Shown: piece after piece, positions 14,779 to 22,235 of the stretch
How positions within the stretch are numbered: the stretch's first letter is position 1
How the letters are laid out: each line of letters starts with the position of its first letter
Assembly (NCBI RefSeq): GCF_003097235.1
Contig: NZ_QEQQ01000028.1
Coordinates: 1 to 64,000 of the forward strand
Direction: 5' to 3'
DNA: 64,000 nucleotides
Source: Pseudomonas sp. CC120222-01a
GTDB taxonomy: Bacteria > Pseudomonadota > Gammaproteobacteria > Pseudomonadales > Pseudomonadaceae
Translations under genes and position numbers: made by a program
The notes under the pieces: model-generated
Databases searched by the model: none
Told to the model about the DNA's origin: nothing
Seen by the model: only the letters and a program-made list of their open reading frames with translations

Positions 14779-15741
14779 GTGAAGGCATTGCAAGGCGTTG
14801 ACGGACATGTGGCCTGGGTCGAGGCCGAACGCCCCGCCTGTGACGCGGGCCAAGTGCGCATTCGCGTGGCCGCTGCGGGGCTGAACCGGGCCGATCTGCT
14901 GCAGATGAAGGGCCTGTATCCACCACCGCCAGGCGCCAGCCCATACATGGGCCTGGAGTGCGCCGGGGTGATCGAGGAAGTCGGTGCCGGCGCTGACTGG
15001 CGCGTGGGCGACCGCGTTTGCGCGCTGCTGGCCAGCGGTGCCATGGCCGAGGAAGTGGTGGTCGATGCCCGCCATGTATTGCCGGTGCCAGAGGGCCTGA
15101 GCCTGCACGAAGCGGCGGCGCTGCCGGAGGTGTATGCCACGGCGTGGCTGAACATCTTCCAGCTGGGCAAGGTGAAGGCCGGCGAGAAGGTGCTGGTGCA
15201 TGCTGGCGCCAGTGGCGTGGGCTCGGCGGCGATCCAGCTGTGCAAGGCGTTTGGCAGCCCGGTATGGGTCAGTGTCGGTTCCCAGGACCGCCTGGACTAC
15301 TGTGAGGCGCTGGGTGCTGCGGGTGGCGTGGTGCGTAATCAGAACCTCGACGCGCTGGAAGGCTTCGGTCCGTTCGATGTGATTCTGGACCCGGTGGGTG
15401 CCGGCTACGGCGAGCTGAACCTCAAGCTACTGGCCCGTGACGGGCGTTGGGTGATCATCGGCCTGATGGGCGGGCGCAAGTTCGAGCTGGACCTGGCCCA
15501 GGTACTGGGCAAGCGCCTGGAGATCACCGGCTCGACCTTGCGCAACCGCGATGACGGTTTCAAGGCCGAGCTGCTGCGCGAACTGCAGCAGCAGGTGTGG
15601 CCGCTGTTTGCCGAAGGGCGCCTGTCGCCCCAACTGGTCGATACCTACCCGGTGGAGTTTGCCCAGGCGGCGTATGCCGAGCTTGAGAGCAACCAGGTGT
15701 CCGGCAAGCTGGTGATGGTCATCGACCCGAGCCTGGCGTAA
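14779..15741 (+). CDS. Zinc-free MDR-family NAD(P)H:quinone oxidoreductase (PIG3-like)
   Basis: A cytoplasmic medium-chain dehydrogenase/reductase of 320 residues. The N-terminal GroES-like domain (VRIRVAAAGLNRADLLQMKGLYPPPPGASPYMGLECAG) is typical of the TP53I3/PIG3 quinone oxidoreductase group and lacks the zinc ligands of alcohol dehydrogenases. The Rossmann part carries VLVHAGASGVGSAAIQLCKA (NADPH-binding AxxGxGxxA-like) and an ILDPVGAGYGELNLKLL segment. Activity would be one-electron reduction of quinones or reduction of an enal; the substrate is inferred only from the family. It diverges from prc and converges on the HAD gene across a REP pair. Confidence 0.85.
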   Translation: MKALQGVDGHVAWVEAERPACDAGQVRIRVAAAGLNRADLLQMKGLYPPPPGASPYMGLECAGVIEEVGAGADWRVGDRVCALLASGAMAEEVVVDARHVLPVPEGLSLHEAAALPEVYATAWLNIFQLGKVKAGEKVLVHAGASGVGSAAIQLCKAFGSPVWVSVGSQDRLDYCEALGAAGGVVRNQNLDALEGFGPFDVILDPVGAGYGELNLKLLARDGRWVIIGLMGGRKFELDLAQVLGKRLEITGSTLRNRDDGFKAELLRELQQQVWPLFAEGRLSPQLVDTYPVEFAQAAYAELESNQVSGKLVMVIDPSLA

Positions 15742-15744
15742 TCA

Positions 15745-15858
15745 GGCCAGGCCCTTTCGCGGGCACGCCCGCTCCCACAGGGATCACCACAAGTCCGAAA
15801 ACTGTGGGGTGCCTGTGGGAGCGGGCGTGTCGGGGCGCCGAACCGCCGCGAAGAGGTC
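15745..15858. repeat. REP pair with a chimeric right arm
   Basis: The left copy is a standard REP (gggcacgcccgctcccaca). The right copy begins normally (TGTGGGAGCGGGCGTG) but then contains the extra segment TCGGGGCGCCGAACCGC before CGCGAAGAGG. A similar insert is in the REP pair at 26812-26930. It lies between convergent genes. Confidence 0.85.
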
Positions 15859-15869
15859 CACACTAATCT

Positions 15870-16523
15870 TCAGGACCAGCTCAGGATTGGCCAGCCATTC
15901 TTCTCGGCATGCTCACGCAACACCGCATCCGGATTCACCACATGCGGATAGTCGACCTTCAGTAGCAGCGGCAGGTCATTCCTCGAATCAGAATAGAAAC
16001 TCGCCCCTTCCAGGTTCTCCTGCTCCTGGTCCAGCCATTCCAGCAAACGGGTGATCTTGCCCTCGCGGTAGGTCAGCACCCCGTGGGTCTTGCCGGTATA
16101 CACGCCGTTCACCGCCTCCAGCTCGATCGCCAGGTACTCATCCACCCCCAGCCGCGCCGCAATCGGCCCGACCAGGTGCGTGCCTGAGGCGGAAATGATC
16201 AGGATCCGGTCACCGCGCTGGCGATGCTCGGCAATGCAGCGGCAGGCGTCGCCGTAGATGATCGGCTCGATCACCTCCTCGACCCACGGCTCCACCAGGT
16301 GCTCGACTTCCTCCAGCGTGCGCCCGGCAATCGGCTCCAGGCTGAAGGCCATGTAGTCTTCCATCTGCAGGTGGCCCTTGCCGTAGGCCTCCATCAGTTC
16401 ATGGTCGCGGCGCAGGAACTCCTTGCCGTCGACCCAGCCCAGCCGGGCCATCTGTTCGCTCCATAGCGACGCGCAGTCGCCATGGATCAGGGTTTCGTCC
16501 AGATCGAAAATTGCCAGTGCCAT
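15870..16523 (-). CDS. HAD-superfamily (subfamily IB, SerB-like) phosphatase
   Basis: A 217-residue cytoplasmic phosphohydrolase. Motif I is FDLDETLIHGD at residues 5-15 with the nucleophile Asp6-x-Asp8; motif II is IISASGTHLVG; motif III/IV is ASFYSDSRNDLPLL. The four-helix cap suits small phosphomonoesters, as in phosphoserine phosphatase. It is the last gene of the leftward ABC operon, 14 bases after the ATPase gene. Paired with an alkaline-phosphatase-superfamily enzyme in the same operon, it may release phosphate from a product of the imported compound. The substrate is not known. Confidence 0.85.
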   Translation of the reverse strand: MALAIFDLDETLIHGDCASLWSEQMARLGWVDGKEFLRRDHELMEAYGKGHLQMEDYMAFSLEPIAGRTLEEVEHLVEPWVEEVIEPIIYGDACRCIAEHRQRGDRILIISASGTHLVGPIAARLGVDEYLAIELEAVNGVYTGKTHGVLTYREGKITRLLEWLDQEQENLEGASFYSDSRNDLPLLLKVDYPHVVNPDAVLREHAEKNGWPILSWS

Positions 16524-16537
16524 CTTGCTGATTCTCC

Positions 16538-17527
16538 TTAAGCCACTTCGCGCAGCGCCGTGGGGTCGATCGACAGGGAAACCCGCTGGCCGTCGGCATG
16601 CAGGTCTTCAGGCGAACGGTTGAGCACGTCGACCACCAGTTCCACTTCGCGCACTTTTACCCGGTAGCGGATGACGTTGCCAAGCAGGCTGTGACTGCGC
16701 ACCTCGGCGTCCAGTTCACCGTTGGTGCCCAGGGTGATCGACTCCGGGCGGATGGCCAGGCGGCCGGCCACCGGGCGTTGCAGCAGGCGGCTGGCGCTGT
16801 CGGCGTCGAGCAGGTTGTAGTTGCCGATAAAGCCGGCGGCGAACAGGTCCACTGGCGCTGTGTAGAGGGTTTCGGCATCGCCGCTCTGGACGATGCGCCC
16901 CTGGTTCATCAGGAAGATGCGGTCGGACATGGTCAGCGCCTCTTCCTGATCGTGGGTGACGAAGATGGTGGTCAGCCCCAACTCGCGCTGGATCGCGCGG
17001 ATCTGCTCACGCAGGTGCTTGCGGATGCGCGCATCCAGCGCCGACAGCGGCTCGTCGAGCAGCAGCAGGCGCGGCCGGGTGACGAGCGAGCGGGCCAGGG
17101 CCACGCGCTGGCACTGGCCGCCGGAGAGCTGGTGCGGGTAGCGCCCGGCGAAGTTGCCCAGCTCCACCAGGTCCAACGCTTCACGCACACGCTGCTGGCT
17201 TTCATCGGCCTTGACCTTCTGCATGCGCAGGCCAAAGGCAACGTTCTGTTCCACGGTCATGTTGGGGAACAGCGCATAGCTCTGGAACACCATGCCGATG
17301 CCGCGCTTCTGCGGGCTTACCGGCACGATGTCGTGGCCGTCGAGGAGGATCTTGCCGCCGTCCACCGGGGTCAGCCCGGCGATGCAGCGCAGCAGGGTGG
17401 ACTTGCCGCAGCCGGAGGGGCCGAGCAGGGTGACGAACTCGCCGCGTTCGATCTGGCAGTCGATGTTCTCGAACACCGGGCTGCCGGCGTAGCTTTTTTG
17501 CAGGTTCTGTACGCTGACGAAGCTCAT
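16538..17527 (-). CDS. ABC importer ATP-binding protein (phosphonate/iron/spermidine type)
   Basis: A 329-residue ATPase energising the importer. Walker A is GPSGCGKST (about 37-45), the Q-loop VFQSYALFPNMTVEQNVAFGLRM, the signature LSGGQCQRVALARSL, Walker B LLLLDEPLSALD and the switch His in IFVTHDQEEALTMSD. A C-terminal TOBE/OB regulatory region follows from about 240 (AIRPESITLG). The family (PotA/FbpC/PhnT-like) serves binding-protein-dependent import of small polar solutes. It begins two bases after the stop of the upstream permease gene. The ligand is discussed under the binding protein. Confidence 0.92.
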   Translation of the reverse strand: MSFVSVQNLQKSYAGSPVFENIDCQIERGEFVTLLGPSGCGKSTLLRCIAGLTPVDGGKILLDGHDIVPVSPQKRGIGMVFQSYALFPNMTVEQNVAFGLRMQKVKADESQQRVREALDLVELGNFAGRYPHQLSGGQCQRVALARSLVTRPRLLLLDEPLSALDARIRKHLREQIRAIQRELGLTTIFVTHDQEEALTMSDRIFLMNQGRIVQSGDAETLYTAPVDLFAAGFIGNYNLLDADSASRLLQRPVAGRLAIRPESITLGTNGELDAEVRSHSLLGNVIRYRVKVREVELVVDVLNRSPEDLHADGQRVSLSIDPTALREVA

Positions 17528-17528
17528 G

Positions 17529-18323
17529 TCAGGTTTTGTCCTTGTTCAAGCGGTTGGCGACCCAGGTCAGCACTAGCACGAAGGCGAAATATGAGATCAC
17601 CAGCGCGCTGTTGAAGTGGCCGCTGCTGTTGCGCATGTTGTTCAGGTACACCTGCAAGGTCTCGTAGCGGGTGCCGACCAGCAGGTTGGCGAACACGAAC
17701 TCGCCAAACAGGAACGAGAACGACAGCAGCAGCGCCACCATCAGGCCCTTGCGCAGGTTCGGCAGCACCACCAGCAGGGCGGCCTGCCAGGTGCTGGCGC
17801 CGAGTAGTTGGGCAGCGTCCATCAGGTCGCGCAGGTTGATCGCCTGCAGGTTGTTGGTGATCGCCCGGTACATGAACGGCAAGGCGATGGTGAAGTAGCA
17901 GCCGATCAGGATCCACGGCGTGCCGACCATCGCCATCGGGCCGCTGCCATAGAGCTGCAGCAGGCCTACCGACGACACCACCGGCGGTACCGCGAACGGC
18001 AGCAGGATGAGGACGTTCATCAGTGCGTCGAGTTTCGGGAAGTGGTAGTGCACCACGAACAGCAGCGGCAGGATCAGCACCACCGACAGCACCAGCGCGC
18101 CCACGCACACCAGCAGCGACTGGCCGAACGCGGCCAGGAAGCGCGGCTCGCTCCACAGCGCGATGTACCACTTGAAGGTCAGGCCGCTGGGCAGCAGGCT
18201 CGCCGACCAGCTGGTGGCCAGCGAGTAGAGCAGGGTGCCAGCCAGCGGCAGCAGCAGGATCAGGAACAGCAGGTACACCACCAGCCGATGGTAGAGCCCG
18301 GCGGAGGTTTTTTCAGCGCGCAT
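17529..18323 (-). CDS. ABC importer permease (second subunit)
   Basis: A 264-residue inner-membrane permease with about six helices. The cytoplasmic EAA-type loop that contacts the ATPase is LMDAAQLLGASTWQAALLVVLPNLRKGL, near residue 170. Helix-rich segments include VVYLLFLILLLPLAGTLLYSLA and ILLPFAVPPVVSSVGLLQLYG. Its start (18323) overlaps the end of the first permease gene (18313) by 11 bases, and its stop is two bases from the ATPase start. It resembles PhnV/PotC-type subunits. Confidence 0.92.
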   Translation of the reverse strand: MRAEKTSAGLYHRLVVYLLFLILLLPLAGTLLYSLATSWSASLLPSGLTFKWYIALWSEPRFLAAFGQSLLVCVGALVLSVVLILPLLFVVHYHFPKLDALMNVLILLPFAVPPVVSSVGLLQLYGSGPMAMVGTPWILIGCYFTIALPFMYRAITNNLQAINLRDLMDAAQLLGASTWQAALLVVLPNLRKGLMVALLLSFSFLFGEFVFANLLVGTRYETLQVYLNNMRNSSGHFNSALVISYFAFVLVLTWVANRLNKDKT

Positions 18324-19143
18324 GGTAGCTCCTCTTGAGCAGCCATTGATGAATCACCGTGACCAGTGTCATCAGCCCTACCAGCACCATCGCCAGGGCG
18401 CTGGCCAGGTTCGGGTCGAGGCTGATGTCGCCCGCCACCAGGCCGGCGATGCGGATCGGCAGCACGTTGAAGTTGCCGGTGGTCAGGGCATACACGGTGG
18501 CGTAGGCGCCGAGGGCGTTGGCCAGCAGGATGACGAAGGTGCCGAGCAGCGCCGGGGTGAGTACCGGCAGGCCGATATGCCGCCAGAACTGCCAGTGGCT
18601 GGCACCGAGCAGCGCGGCCGACTCGCGCCAGTCTTCGCGCAGGGCGTCGAAGGCGGGGTAGAGCAGCAGCACACCGAGCGGGATCTGGAAGTAGGTGTAC
18701 ACCAGGATCAGGCCGCTCTTGGAGTAGATGCTGAAGTCCTCCAGCAGGCCGATCTGTTTCAGCAGCAGGGTCAGCGCGCCGTTGAAGCCAAGCAGGATGA
18801 TGAAGGCAAACGCCAGCGGCACCCCGGCAAAGTTGCTGGTCATGTTGGCAAAGGCGCTGACGAAGTCGCGCAGCTTCGAGTCGACCTGGCGCAGCGAATA
18901 GGCGCCGAGGGTGGCGATGACGATGCCGAACAGGCTCGACCAGAAGCTGATCTCCAGGCTGCGTTGCAGGGCCTGCAGGTAGAACTTGGAGGCGAACACC
19001 TTGCTGAAGTTGTCCACGCCCCAGCCGGCTTCCGATTGCAAGCTGTTGATGGCTACCCAGGCCAGCGGGGCGATCTGGAAGATCACGAAGAACACGGCGA
19101 ACGGCAGCAGGCAGAGCAGGGCCAGGTAGCGGCCACGGTTCAC
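18313..19143 (-). CDS. ABC importer permease (first subunit)
   Basis: A 276-residue inner-membrane permease, partner of the gene that follows. The N-terminal helix is YLALLCLLPFAVFFVIFQIAPLAWVAI; the EAA-like loop is WRESAALLGASHWQFWRHIGLPVLTPALLG. It starts with GTG at 19143 (MNRGRYLALL). This codon overlaps the TGA of the phosphatase-superfamily gene (GTGA), so it depends on that gene for translation. An in-frame ATG further upstream lies inside the neighbour and was not chosen. It resembles PhnU/PotB-type subunits. Confidence 0.9.
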   Translation of the reverse strand: MNRGRYLALLCLLPFAVFFVIFQIAPLAWVAINSLQSEAGWGVDNFSKVFASKFYLQALQRSLEISFWSSLFGIVIATLGAYSLRQVDSKLRDFVSAFANMTSNFAGVPLAFAFIILLGFNGALTLLLKQIGLLEDFSIYSKSGLILVYTYFQIPLGVLLLYPAFDALREDWRESAALLGASHWQFWRHIGLPVLTPALLGTFVILLANALGAYATVYALTTGNFNVLPIRIAGLVAGDISLDPNLASALAMVLVGLMTLVTVIHQWLLKRSYHAR

Positions 19144-19946
19144 TTGAGCAGCTCCCGGCAAACCGTCTTGTCGTGGGCTGCCTCCAGCAGCTCGCAGATG
19201 GTCCCGCACAGTTCGGTCTGCAGCGGTTTGGCGGCCGGGTCGAGGCTGAAGGCGTCGCCGAACACGAACAGCGGCACTTCACGCTCCTCGGCCAGCAGGC
19301 CGTTGTGCGAGCGGTCGTTGTTCATGCCGTGGTCGGCGGTGACCAGCACCTGATAGCCCTCTTCCAGCCAGCCCGGCAGGTAATCGGACAACAGGATGTC
19401 GGCGCTGCGCGCGGCATTGCGATACTGGCTGCTGTCCAGGCCATGGCGGTGGCCGATATCGTCGATGCTCATCGGGTGCACCAGGAGGAAATTCGGTGCA
19501 TGCCGGCGACGCAGGTATTCGCCGTCGGCCAGCAAATGTGAGTCGGGGTAACGGTCGTCCCAATAGAACAGGCCGTGCTGGATCGGCAGTTTCGGCGCGT
19601 GGGTGTGGCGGTCGCGCTGGGGGTCGAAGGGCGAGCGGTTGTACAGTTCGCTCATCCAGTGATAGGCCGCCGCCGCCGTGCCCAGGTTGGCTTCGCGGGC
19701 GTAGTGGAACACGCTGCGCTGGTTGGACAGGCGGTTGACGTTGTTGTGCACGATGCCGCTGTCGATGGGTGCCACGCCGGTGAGGATGCACTCGTACAGC
19801 GGCCGTGACAGCGACGGCAGTTCGCACTCCATGCGGTAGAGCGCGGCGCGGTCGGCCTCGACGTAGGCGTGCAGGTGGCCCATGGCGTGGTGGGCGACCT
19901 GGTAGTTGAGGCCGTCGAGCAGGACCAGGATGACGTTGTGGCTCAT
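19140..19946 (-). CDS. Alkaline-phosphatase-superfamily phosphodiesterase/phosphonate hydrolase-like protein
   Basis: A 268-residue enzyme of the nucleotide-pyrophosphatase / phosphonoacetate-hydrolase branch. Metal-binding residues are visible: Asp in VILVLLDGLN (about residue 11), the Asp/His set in HPMSIDDIGHRHG, ADHGMNND, and a later His in RSHNG. The nucleophile region LPSLSRPLYECILTGVAPIDSGI aligns with family motifs that usually carry Thr (T-x-P-N), but Ser seems to replace it. No signal peptide is seen, so it should act in the cytoplasm on the imported compound. It sits inside the ABC operon, between the binding protein (REP in between) and the coupled permease. Confidence 0.8.
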   Translation of the reverse strand: MSHNVILVLLDGLNYQVAHHAMGHLHAYVEADRAALYRMECELPSLSRPLYECILTGVAPIDSGIVHNNVNRLSNQRSVFHYAREANLGTAAAAYHWMSELYNRSPFDPQRDRHTHAPKLPIQHGLFYWDDRYPDSHLLADGEYLRRRHAPNFLLVHPMSIDDIGHRHGLDSSQYRNAARSADILLSDYLPGWLEEGYQVLVTADHGMNNDRSHNGLLAEEREVPLFVFGDAFSLDPAAKPLQTELCGTICELLEAAHDKTVCRELLK

Positions 19947-19968
19947 TCAATACTCCGCAAAGGAACTG

Positions 19969-20089
19969 GGGAGGGCTGCGCCCTCCTTTCGCGACACAAG
20001 GCCGCTCCCACAGGACAGCGAAAACCTCTGGGGCGACGCCGGCCCTGTGGGAGCGGCCTTGCGTCGCGATGGGCTGCGCAGCAGCCCCG
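19969..20089. repeat. REP pair between the binding-protein gene and the rest of the ABC operon
   Basis: Inverted copies with the ggccttgtgtcgcg-type stem and outer GGGCTGCGC-GCAGCCC hairpin arms. It lies directly after the solute-binding-protein stop (20103), as REPs do after malE in E. coli, where they raise the level of the upstream mRNA. Confidence 0.85.
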
Positions 20090-20102
20090 AATTGGTCCTG
20101 CT

Positions 20103-21167
20103 TTATTCCATCTCGATGATCACTTGCTCCTGCCACTTCTGCGGCAGTGCCTTGGAGGTCGTTTCCCAGGCCGCGGCATCCTTGATCGGTTGCGCCGCCT
20201 TGTACTGCTCGTTCGGCAGCAGCTTGGCCTGCACATCCTCCGGCAGCTTCAGGTGCTCGGCACGGATCGGCCGCGCATGCCCCTTGGCCAGGTTGATCTG
20301 CCCGGCATCGCTGAAGATGTATTCACGCGTCAGCTTCGCCGCGTTCGGGTGTTTGGCGTACTTGTTGATCACGGTGGTATAGCCGGAAATCACCGAGCCG
20401 TCCGACGGGATCAGCACTTCGAAGCGCTTGGGGTCGATCTGCTCGCGGTAGCTCAAGCCGTTGAAGTCCCACACCACACCGACCTCGACTTCGCCTTTCT
20501 CGATGGTCTGGATGGTCGGGTTGGCCAGCGACAGGCGCTTCTGCTGGGCCAGCTTGGTGAACAGCTGCAGGCCAGGTTCGATATTCTTCTCGTCACCTTT
20601 GTAGGCGATGGCCGCAGCCAGCACGCCGTTGGCAGCCTGGGCGGCGGTGCCGACGTCACCGATGGCGACCTTGTACTTGCCTTTTTCCAGGTCATGCCAG
20701 GTTTTCGGGCGATCGCCTTCCTTGACCAGGTCCTTGTTGATGATGAAGGCGATGGTGCCGGTATAGGCCAGCGCCCAGTGGCCGTCCTTGTCCTTGGCCC
20801 ACTCAGGTACCTGGTCCCAGGTGCTTGGCTTGTACGGCTGAGTCACGCCCTTGCTGGCAGCAATAGGGCCGAAGGCGGCCCCGACGTCGCCGATGTCGGC
20901 GCTGGCGTTGTCCTTCTCGGCTTCGAACTTGGCGATTTCCTGGGCCGAACTCATGTCGGTGTCGCTGTGCTTGAGGCCGTACTTGCTGGCCAGGTCTTCC
21001 CAGGTGCCTTTCCAGTTGGCCCAGGCATCGGGCATGCCCACGCTGTTGACGTTGCCTTCCTTGCGGGCGGCGTCTTCCAGGGCCTTGAGGTCAGGGCCTG
21101 CGGCCATCGCCGAGGTGCACAGGGTAATGGCCGAGCCGAGCAGTGACGCCATGAACAACTTTTTCAT
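20103..21167 (-). CDS. ABC importer periplasmic solute-binding protein
   Basis: A 354-residue periplasmic binding protein of the iron/spermidine/2-aminoethylphosphonate class. A Sec signal peptide (MKKLFMASLLGSAITLCTSAMAAG) is followed by a two-lobed domain (PDAWANWKGTWEDLASKYGL, ALAYTGTIAFIINKDLV, PKTWHDLEKGKYKVAIGD, GVVWDFNGLSYREQ, YTTVINKYAKHPNAAKLTREYIFSDAGQ). It is the first gene of the leftward operon (binding protein, AP-superfamily enzyme, two permeases, ATPase, HAD phosphatase) and diverges from a GntR/UTRA regulator. The presence of two phospho-enzymes suggests an organophosphorus ligand, resembling PhnSTUV-R, but this is inference. Confidence 0.88.
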   Translation of the reverse strand: MKKLFMASLLGSAITLCTSAMAAGPDLKALEDAARKEGNVNSVGMPDAWANWKGTWEDLASKYGLKHSDTDMSSAQEIAKFEAEKDNASADIGDVGAAFGPIAASKGVTQPYKPSTWDQVPEWAKDKDGHWALAYTGTIAFIINKDLVKEGDRPKTWHDLEKGKYKVAIGDVGTAAQAANGVLAAAIAYKGDEKNIEPGLQLFTKLAQQKRLSLANPTIQTIEKGEVEVGVVWDFNGLSYREQIDPKRFEVLIPSDGSVISGYTTVINKYAKHPNAAKLTREYIFSDAGQINLAKGHARPIRAEHLKLPEDVQAKLLPNEQYKAAQPIKDAAAWETTSKALPQKWQEQVIIEME

Positions 21168-21483
21168 CCGAAGCTCCTTGGGTGGGTGCCTTTAGCGATC
21201 GTTGTTATGAATGAAGCTGTTTTTGCTGACCGTTGGTCTAGGTCAGCAAAGCTTGAGCCAAGGTAGGCCGCTTGCGTGACAGTTTGATGTAGGGCAGGGC
21301 CTGTACAGCCCTTGAAGCTACAGCGTAGACCACCCGATCACCCCGGCTATGCTGGCTTGGCGCGTTTCTGGCAGTGTCTGCCCAGGCCTTTGTCACAGGA
21401 TGTTCATCAGCCCTGCCTAGGCTTGCACTATTCTCCAGAGGCCCCGGAATGGGGCTGGACTAGTCCAGATAGGTAACCTTTTG
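21168..21483. promoter_or_regulatory. Divergent control region of the ABC operon and its GntR regulator
   Basis: A 316-base gap. TGGTCTAGGTCA at 21234-21245 matches 10 of 12 bases of the GntR/HutC-type (DasR dre) core TGGTCTAGACCA, and sits inside a perfect 10-bp inverted repeat (21222-21231 and 21241-21250). The perfect palindrome CTGGACTAGTCCAG at 21455-21468, next to the regulator's ribosome-binding site, also matches 10 of 12. These are probably the operators of the adjacent UTRA regulator. Confidence 0.6.
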
Positions 21484-22197
21484 ATGCAGTCGACGCCACC
21501 GCGCGCGGTAACAGCCATCTGCCATGCCCTGCAGGAGCAGATCGAGCACGGCTTGCTGGCGCCGGGCGGCAAACTGCCGGCCGAGCGCAAGCTCAGCGAA
21601 GTGTTCGACACCACGCGCATCACCCTGCGCGAAGCGCTGGTGCAGTTGGAAGCCCAGGGCTTGATCTACCGCGAAGAGCGGCGGGGCTGGTTCGTCGCAC
21701 CGCAGCGCCTGACCTACGACCTGATCGAGCGTAGCCACTTTCATGCAATGGTGCGGGACCAGGGTCGGGTGCCCACCACCGAGTTGCTTTCGGCGCGCCT
21801 GCAGCCGGCTTCGGCAGCCATCTGTGCACGGCTGCAACTGCCGGCGCTGTCCAGCGTGGTACGGATCTGTCGGTTGCGGCGCATCGATGGGCGGGCGGTG
21901 CTGTATGCCGAGCACTACCTGAACCCGAAGTATTTTCCCGGCATCCTCGAACAGGACCTGGCGCAGTCACTGACCGAGATCTACGGGCGGGTGTATGGCA
22001 TCCAGTACGGGCAGGTGTGCTTCGAAATCCTGCCGACGGCCTTGCCGGTGGAAGCGGCGGGGGCGTTGAAGGTGTCGGCCGGCAGCCCGGGCCTGCATAT
22101 CACCCGGGTCAACAGCGACCAGCATGGGCACCTGATCGACTGTGACCTGGAATATTGGCGGCACGATGCCATCCGCATCCGCGCGCAGGCTGGCTGA
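21484..22197 (+). CDS. GntR-family (HutC/UTRA) transcriptional regulator
   Basis: A 237-residue repressor-type protein. The N-terminal winged helix is of GntR type (AICHALQEQIEHGLLAPGGKLPAERKLSEVFDTTRITLREALVQLEAQGLI). The C-terminal half is a UTRA ligand-binding domain (ICRLRRIDGRAVLYAEHYLNPKYFPGILEQDL, LHITRVNSDQHGHLIDCDLEYWRHDAI). It diverges from the ABC operon. In Salmonella the 2-aminoethylphosphonate genes are controlled by PhnR, also a GntR/UTRA protein, so the layout fits control by the imported compound or a phosphorylated product. The ATG at 21484 is preceded by AGGT nine bases upstream; an adjacent TTG at 21481 is in frame. Confidence 0.9.
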   Translation: MQSTPPRAVTAICHALQEQIEHGLLAPGGKLPAERKLSEVFDTTRITLREALVQLEAQGLIYREERRGWFVAPQRLTYDLIERSHFHAMVRDQGRVPTTELLSARLQPASAAICARLQLPALSSVVRICRLRRIDGRAVLYAEHYLNPKYFPGILEQDLAQSLTEIYGRVYGIQYGQVCFEILPTALPVEAAGALKVSAGSPGLHITRVNSDQHGHLIDCDLEYWRHDAIRIRAQAG

Positions 22198-22209
22198 GGT
22201 GTTGGAATC

Positions 22210-22229
22210 TTCGCGGGCGAGCCCGCGAA
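22210..22229. terminator. Short REP-like hairpin between convergent genes
   Basis: TTCGCGGGC-GA-GCCCGCGAA is a perfect 9-bp stem, the core of a REP without the GCTCCCACA part. It lies 12 bases after the GntR stop and before the channel gene stop at 22236, so it may act as a bidirectional terminator. Confidence 0.5.
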
Positions 22230-22235
22230 AGGGCC

